From: JAWLGW01 sp964569055
GTDB lineage: Bacteria; Planctomycetota; J058
Assembly: GCA_964569055.1 (NCBI GenBank)
Contig: CAZMSZ010000247.1
Coordinates: forward strand, 1-11,579
Length of the DNA stretch: 11,579 nucleotides
Direction of reading: 5' to 3'
Part shown: piece by piece, positions 1-6,300 of the stretch
Position numbering within the stretch: position 1 is the stretch's first letter
Layout: every line of letters begins with the position of its first letter
The notes under the pieces: model-generated
Seen by the model: only the letters and a program-made list of their open reading frames with translations
Database searches by the model: none
What the model was told of the DNA's origin: nothing
Program-made: the position numbers and the translations under genes

Positions 1-90
1 TCCCTCCTCGCGCCTCGCCAGCGGCGACGATTGCTTCGCGACGGCGCGATCCGAGCTTCGAGACAGAGCCTAAGAGGACGGCGCCCTTCG

Positions 91-122
91 CGCGAGCCTC
101 CCCCGGCCGGGCGCGGCTCGCG
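91..122. terminator. Inverted repeat, possible terminator of an upstream gene or regulatory hairpin
   Basis: CGCGAGCC at 91-98 is the exact reverse complement of GGCTCGCG at 115-122. The 16-base loop holds a second palindrome, CCCGGCCGGG at 102-111. RNA from either strand could form an 8-bp GC-rich stem with an inner stem. No T-run follows on the plus strand, so it is not a classical intrinsic terminator. If a gene does end at 73, the position 18 bases past its stop would fit a terminator. A protein-binding operator is also possible. In DNA this GC-rich, chance palindromes are common. Confidence 0.3.
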
Positions 123-217
123 TCTCCGGGCGCGCCTCGGAAGGGCGAGCCAACTCTGGAGCAGGCTGTCAAGCGCTTGAGGTCGGCGCTGGCCGCGCCG
201 ATCATGCGCCCGTCCTC

Positions 218-224
218 GGGAGGG
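218..224 (+). promoter_or_regulatory. Shine-Dalgarno-like GGGAGGG deciding the start at 228
   Basis: GGGAGGG lies three bases before ATG 228. Its GGAGG core (219-223) leaves a 4-base spacer, which is short but usable. The alternative in-frame starts are weaker. ATG 204 has no purine-rich box in front, and TTG 177 has only GGAG at 158-161, about 15 bases away. The choice also gives a compact signal peptide with a short basic n-region. There is no in-frame stop between base 1 and 228, so the frame alone does not limit the start. Confidence 0.5.
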
Positions 225-227
225 CCC

Positions 228-326
228 ATGCACCGGACCACCCCTCGCTCGCCCGCTCGGGCCGCGCTGCTCGTCTGGCTCTCGCTCTGCATGGCCGTCG
301 GCGACCCGGGTCCGCTGCTGGCCGCG
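228..326 (+). other. Signal peptide coding segment
   Basis: The first 33 residues have a basic n-region (R3, R7, R11), a hydrophobic core from A12 to V24 (ALLVWLSLCMAV) and small residues around LLAA at 30-33. Cleavage after A33, or earlier after A23 (C-M-A), is plausible, and the following Pro/Ala-rich stretch looks like a mature exported N-terminus. The cysteine at 21 is preceded by L, not G/A/S, so it does not form a standard lipobox. Inference: Sec-dependent export with signal peptidase I cleavage. Confidence 0.7.
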
Positions 327-3300
327 ATCCCCGCCCCCGAGGCGCCGCCCACCCCGCCCGCGCCACGCGCCGTCGCGGGCCCGCGTCCTTCGCCCCTCCC
401 TGCCGGCGCCGCCGACCCGCGCACCTTTCACCTCGGGCTGCTCGGGCTGGACGGCGAGCTGACCTTGCGCTTCCAAGACGTGTCGATTCCGGCGCGCGGC
501 TGGCCGCTGGAGCTCGCGCGCAGCTACCGGAGCGACCTCACGGAGGCGGGCGCGCTCGGGCCGGGGTGGTCGTGGAGCTACGGGGTGCGGGTGGTCCGCG
601 ACCCCGCCAGCGGCGAGCCGCGCGTGCACGAGGTCGATGGCGGCGTCAGCGTGTACCTGCCCGCCGACGACGACCTGTTCTTGGCGCGGACGGGTCTGCG
701 GGGCAGCGCGTTACGACGCCGCGACGACGGGACCTGGGTGCGGATCCACCGCGACGGGCGCCGCGAGGTGTTCGACCCGAGCGGCGCCCTGATCGAGCGG
801 CACGACGCCGAGGGCCTCGCGCTCACGATCGAGCGCGCGGGAGGCGTCCCGGTGCGCGTGGTCGACTGCGCTGGACGCGCGCTGCGGCTCGAGCACCAAG
901 GCGGTCGGCTCCGCCGCGCGGTCGATCCGCTCGGGCGCGCGGTCGAGTACCGCTACGACGCGCAGGGTCGCCTCCGCGAGCACCAGGATCCGCTCGGCCG
1001 GGTCACGAGGTTCACGTACCGGGCCGGACGGCTGGCGAGCGTGGGCTTCCCGGGGGGCGGCGGGCTCGAGGTCGCGTACGACGCGCGCGGTCGCGTGGCG
1101 CGCCTGGCGGGCCCGGGGTCGCTCACGACGGACGTCCGCTTCCACGGGGACCTGCGCGGCGAGCGCCGCGAGCTCGAGGCCACGGTCGGGGGCGGCCGGA
1201 CCCTGCGCGTGGTGCTGGAGCGGAGCGGGGAGCGGGTGCGCGCGACGGTGTGCACGGGCCAGCGGACGGCGTTCGAGGCGCTCGTCGAACCGGGTCACGC
1301 CAGCGTGCGCCGGGGAGGAGGCCCGGCGACCGTGCTCAGGCTCGATCCGACGGGTTGGATCGTGAGCGGCGGCGACGCAGACGGGCGCCCGCTCGAGCCC
1401 GAGCGCATGACGCGCCACGGTGGCGGCACGGGCCGGCTCGAGGTCCGGCTGCCGCGGCGTCCCGAAGGCTACGACGCGCGCGGTTACCCGCGCACGGTGT
1501 GGGTCGAGGGCCGTCGCTGGAGCGCGACCTGGGACGACGGCGGCCGCCTGCTCGCGCTCGTCGACGCGCAGGGACGCGCGCGCCGGTTCGAGTACGACGA
1601 CGCCGATCGGCTGCTGGCGCGTGAGGCGGAGGACGGGCGCCGCGAGCGCTTCGAGCGCGACGACCGCGACCGGCTCGTGCGGTGGGTGGGGTACGACGGC
1701 GCGGTCGTGGTCTACGAGCGCGACGCGCGCGGGCTGCTGAGCACCGTGATCGACGGCCGCCGCGGCGGCGAGCGGACGACGTACGAGCACGACGCCGCCG
1801 GCAACCTGGCGCGCGTGGCGCGCGAGGGTCGCGCGCTCGAGCTCGCGCACGACGACGCCGGTCTGCTCGCCCGAGCGACCCTGCCCGACGGGACGCAGGC
1901 GCGCTACGCCCACGACGCGGCGGGGCGCCTGTGCGGGGTCGAGGCGGGCGACGGCACCCGGCTGCGGTGGGAGTACGGCCGCGACGTGCGCCTGCGGAGC
2001 TGGAGCCTGGAGCGCGCTGAGGGCGGGCGCTACACCGCGCGCAAGATCGGCGACGAGGCGGCCGGCGAGCGCTGGGAGGTGACCTCGCCCAGCGGCGAGC
2101 GGACCGAGCGGGTCGTGCCGCGGCGCGAGCGACGCCGGGTCAGGGGGGCGGAGGAGGGGCCGCCGACCCAGCCGGAGCTCGGCGGCCTGCGCGCGCCCGA
2201 CCGTGCTCGATCGCACGAGCGCGCTCACGCGCCAAACACCGGCTCGAACCCGCCGGCCGACTCGCGCGGCGAGCCGTCCGAGGCCGGCGCAGGTCCCGGG
2301 GAGGAACCGCGGGCCGGCTCGGGCGCGAGCCGCTCGGGCGAACCCGAGGCGACGGATCCCGAGCGCGGGTCCGACCCGCGACTCGAAGACGCGCCCACCG
2401 AGCCCGGCCCCGCCGAGCGAAGCTCTCCGGCCGAGCCGAGGTCCGACTCGCGCTCCGTCCCCGACGGCGACTCGCGCCCGCGCAGCGACACCCCCGAGGA
2501 CGACCCGCGCGCCGCTGCGGCGCGTCGCTCGGACGGGCCGAGCCCCCGCGAGGAGGGGCGGCCGTCCTCGCCCGCCGAGGAGCGGCAAGCGCCGCGACCT
2601 GACGAGTCGGGGAGCGAGGCTCCCCAAGCCGAGGCCCCGAGGCGCCCCGACGTCCCCAGCAGGCCCGACCCGCGCCACGTGCCGGTGCAGCCGCGACGCC
2701 CTCGCGAGTCGGAGCGTCCGCGCGAGCCACGTCCCGAGCCTCGCCAGCCTGAGCGGGCAGACCGCGAGCGCGGCGAGAGCGAGGAGCGCGCACCCGACCG
2801 CGACCTGCCCTCCCACCCCGATCTCCCCAAGCTGCAGCCGGCCCATCGCCGCCCCGATCGGACCGACCCGCATCCCTACGGCGACCGGAATCGGCTCGGC
2901 GACCCGAACCCGCCGTTCGATCCGAGCGAAGGCGACCCACCCTCCTCCACGCCGACCGAGCCCCACGTCGGCGAAGACGCGGGCGCGCCCCCGGAGCACC
3001 GCCCGCCCGAGCCGCAACCCGACGGCGATCCCGGTCTGGACCTCGAGCCGCTCGCCGAGGGGGGTGCGGGCGACGCGTTCGGCGACCGCCTGAACGTGGC
3101 CCTACAGCCCACGACGCCTCCCCCGACGTTCGACGAGGTGCTCGCCGACGAGGCGCGCGACGAGGCGCGCGAGGCTGCCAAGGAGACGCTCCTCGCCGAG
3201 CTCTCGAAGCTCTCCCCCGAGGAGCGCGAGCGCCTCGTCAAGAAGTTCGTCGAGAGCATCCCCAACATTGCCTCCGCGCTCGACGGCTTGGGTGAGGGCG

Positions 3301-6300
3301 CCGGCGACAAGCTGTTTGCCGTGCTCGGGATCGCCACCGACTTGATGGCCTACGGCCAGGGGAAGCTGAGCGGCGAGCAGCTGTTCGTCCAGACGGTGCT
3401 CAACCTCGGTCTCCTCGGCGCCGCGTTCCTGGCGCCATTCATGCCTGCCCTCGGTACGGCGGCCGCCGTGATCGGAGTGGCTTGGAGCTTCGTGCAGGTG
3501 CTGTCGGCGTTCCTGAACCCCGACCCCACGTTCGTGGTCCTGCCGGAGGCCGGCCTGTGGCGCGCCGGGCCACCCGCGGCGCTGCGCTGCTCCCCGCGAG
3601 GCCCGCCGGCGCGGGTCACGGTGTGGCTGGATCGACCGACGCAGGTCCGGGCCTACGTGCTGTCGCCCACCGGTGAGCGCGTCCGCGACCTCGGCGCGAC
3701 CTCGGCACGGCCCGGCGCGGTGACGATCGCCTGGAGCGGCCACGACGACGCGGGCCGCCCCGTGCCCGAGGGCGAGTACGAGCTGGTGGTCGCCGACGCC
3801 TGGGCCGAGGGGCGCTCGCTCGGGCTGCCCGCCACGCGCGCGCGAGTCGTGGTGGACGCCACCCCGCCCGTGCTCGCGCTCGAGGGAGCCCGGGTCGAGG
3901 GCGGCCGCCTCCGCGCGCGCGCGAGCTCGAGCGAACCCGCCGTCCTGCGCTGGAGCTGGCGGAGCGCGGACGACGAGCGGGCGCTCGCCGCGTCACCCCC
4001 CGCCGATCGTGGCGTGCTCGACGTGGCGCTGAGCGGGCTGGCGAGCGGGCCAGGCACCCTGAGCCTGGTGGCCGAGGACCTGGCGGGCAACACCGCGGAG
4101 CTCTGGGCCGCGCTCGAGCTGCCCGCCCTCGCGCCCCCGCTCGTGGACGAGCTCGAGGTCACCACGACGCTCGCGCTCGAGCCCGTCGAGCGCGGCTACG
4201 CGCGCCGGGACCGCAGCCCCTGGCTCGCAGGCGAGCTGCCCGCGGGCGCCGAGGTGCTCGGGGAGTGGCGCTGGGCGGAGCACCAAGGCCCGCGCGGCGC
4301 GCGCGTCCACCTCGGCGAGGGGACGGGCGACGGCGCCGGGGAGGGCCCCGACGTGCACTACGTGCTCGCGCCGGAGGCCGGGTGGTTCCTCGGGGCGGGC
4401 GAGCACCTCGTGCAGTACGTCCGCCTCGACCCCGCGGCTCCGCCCCGTCAGCTCGTGCTGCAGGTCTACGCCGACGGGCTCGACGGCGGGCACCGCGCTT
4501 CATGGGGCGAGCCGCTCCTCGACCTCGAGGCCGGGGCCGCCGCCTTCGCGCACACGGCCGCGCGCCCGCCCACGGGCCGCTGGCTGCGCCTCGCGCTGCG
4601 GGCCGAGGACCTCGGCCTCGCCGGGCGCAGGATCGAGGGGCTGCTGTTCGCGTGCTACGGCGGCCGCCTCGAGTGGGGCGCCACCACCACCTCGGGTCCC
4701 CGCGACGACGCACCGGAGGTCGCGGCCGCGGAGGCGGTCGCGCGCGACGCGGACGCGACGGCCGAGCTGGTCGTCCGCTTCGTCAGCCCCGCGCCCGGCC
4801 CGCTGCGCGTCGAGCTGGTCGGCTCGGGCGACGCGGCGCGCGTCCTGCACGACGCGCCGGTGGGGGCCGGGCCGTACACCCTGCGGGCCCGCGTGCCGGC
4901 GACCGCGGTCGAGCCGGGGGCGCGACTGCGCTTCTCGCGCGGCGAGGCGCGGCTCGAGCGGCCGCTCGCGCCGCGCGAGCGGGCGAGCCTGCTCGCCAGG
5001 ATCGCGTTCCCGCCGCCCGGGGCGGTGGTGCGGGCGACCGTCCCGATCTTCGGCGACGCGGGCGGCGTCGCGTTCGAGCGGTACGTGGTCGACTTCCGCC
5101 CGCTGGGCTCGGGCGACGCGGCCGCGGCGACGGAGTGGACCGAGCTGGCGCGCTCCGTGCGGGCCGACGCCGCCTCGCCCGCGTCGATCGAGGCGGCGAT
5201 CGCCGCCGCCTCGGCCGGCGCGCTGCGCCGGACCGTCCACGGCAACCTCGCCTCGTTCGACACCGGCTCCTACGCGCACCGCTTCGAGTTCCAGCCCGCG
5301 ACGGGGCCCGCGCTGCGCGCCGGCCGGGTCGAGGTCCGCCTGCGCGTGTTCGGAGCAGGAGGGGCCGTCGCCGAGGACCGGGTCGAGCTCGTGATCGGTG
5401 AGGTCCTCAGCAACGCGCGCGCGACCCGGATCCCGAGCCCCGACGAGCGCGCCTGGCTTCACGTCGAGCCGCTCTCGCTGCGCGTCTCGCTGAGCGTCGC
5501 CGCCATCGAGCCCGCGCCGCTCCCGCCGGTCCCCGCGGGGCTCACGGCCCGCTCGGCCGCGTACCGGTTTCATCCCGAGGGGCTGCGCTTCACCCGCCCC
5601 GCGACGCTGGAGCTCCTCGCGCCCGAGCCCGACGCGGCGCTGTTCGTGCACGAGCCCGGCCGCGGCTGGCGGCCGCTCGCGACCGTGCGCGCCGGGACCT
5701 GGCTGCGCGCGCCCTTGACCGAGCTCGCGCGCGGCGCGCGCGTGGCGGCGCTGCACGACGCCCGCTCCCTCGAGCTGGTGGTGGATCCGATCGCCGCGCC
5801 GCCCGGCGCCCCGTTCACGCTCATGGGCCGCGCCGCCGCGGGGGCGACGGTCGAGCTCACCACCCCGCGCGGGAGGCGCGAGACGGTCGCCGACGTGGCG
5901 GGCCGGTTCCGGTTTGGCGACGTCGTCCTGCCGGCAGGCGCGCGCGCGCGCCTCGTGGCCAGCGACACGCTCGGTCGCCGCAGCGCCTCGCGCGAGGTCA
6001 GCCCGCGCGCCTCGTCGTCGACGCCCCAGCCCGCCGCGGTGCGAACCTGGAGCGCGCCCGCCGAGGTCAGGGAAGGCGACCGGGTGCACGTGCGCGCCGA
6101 CCTCGAACCTGGCGCGCCCGCGGCGGTGCCGCTCGAGCTGCAAGGGCCGACGGGCACGGTCCGCCTCCTCCTGCGCCGGGCCGGCGAGGCTCACGAGGTG
6201 CGGTTCACGGCCCCGCTCGCCGGTGAGCACACCCTGGCCCTGTTCGGTGAGCGCCGGCCGCTGCGCGTGCTGCCTGCGGTCGAGGGGCCGCCGCCGCCGC

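Larger units (their letters stand above)
1..227. other. Leader region upstream of the giant gene
   Basis: This stretch looks somewhat less GC-rich than the coding parts, especially 1-80, as expected for intergenic DNA. I find no convincing -35/-10 pair or sigma-54 GG/GC pair. A frame open from base 2 ends in TAA at 71-73 and has mostly G or C at third positions. It could be the last two dozen codons of an upstream plus-strand gene, but it is too short to identify. The frame of the giant gene is also open to base 1. The inverted repeat at 91-122 is the only clear structure. Confidence 0.4.

Noticed and set aside
120..180. Sigma-54 or sigma-70 promoter before the giant gene
   Set aside because: Several GG/GC and TTG-like elements exist, but none has correct spacing and a credible second box.
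177..228. TTG 177 or ATG 204 as start of the giant gene
   Set aside because: Both are in frame but lack a well-spaced ribosome-binding site and would put 8 to 17 extra residues before the signal peptide. They cannot be fully excluded.
228..300. Lipoprotein signal peptide (Cys at residue 21)
   Set aside because: The residue before the cysteine is leucine, and the motif L-S-L-C does not meet the lipobox rule requiring G, A or S there.
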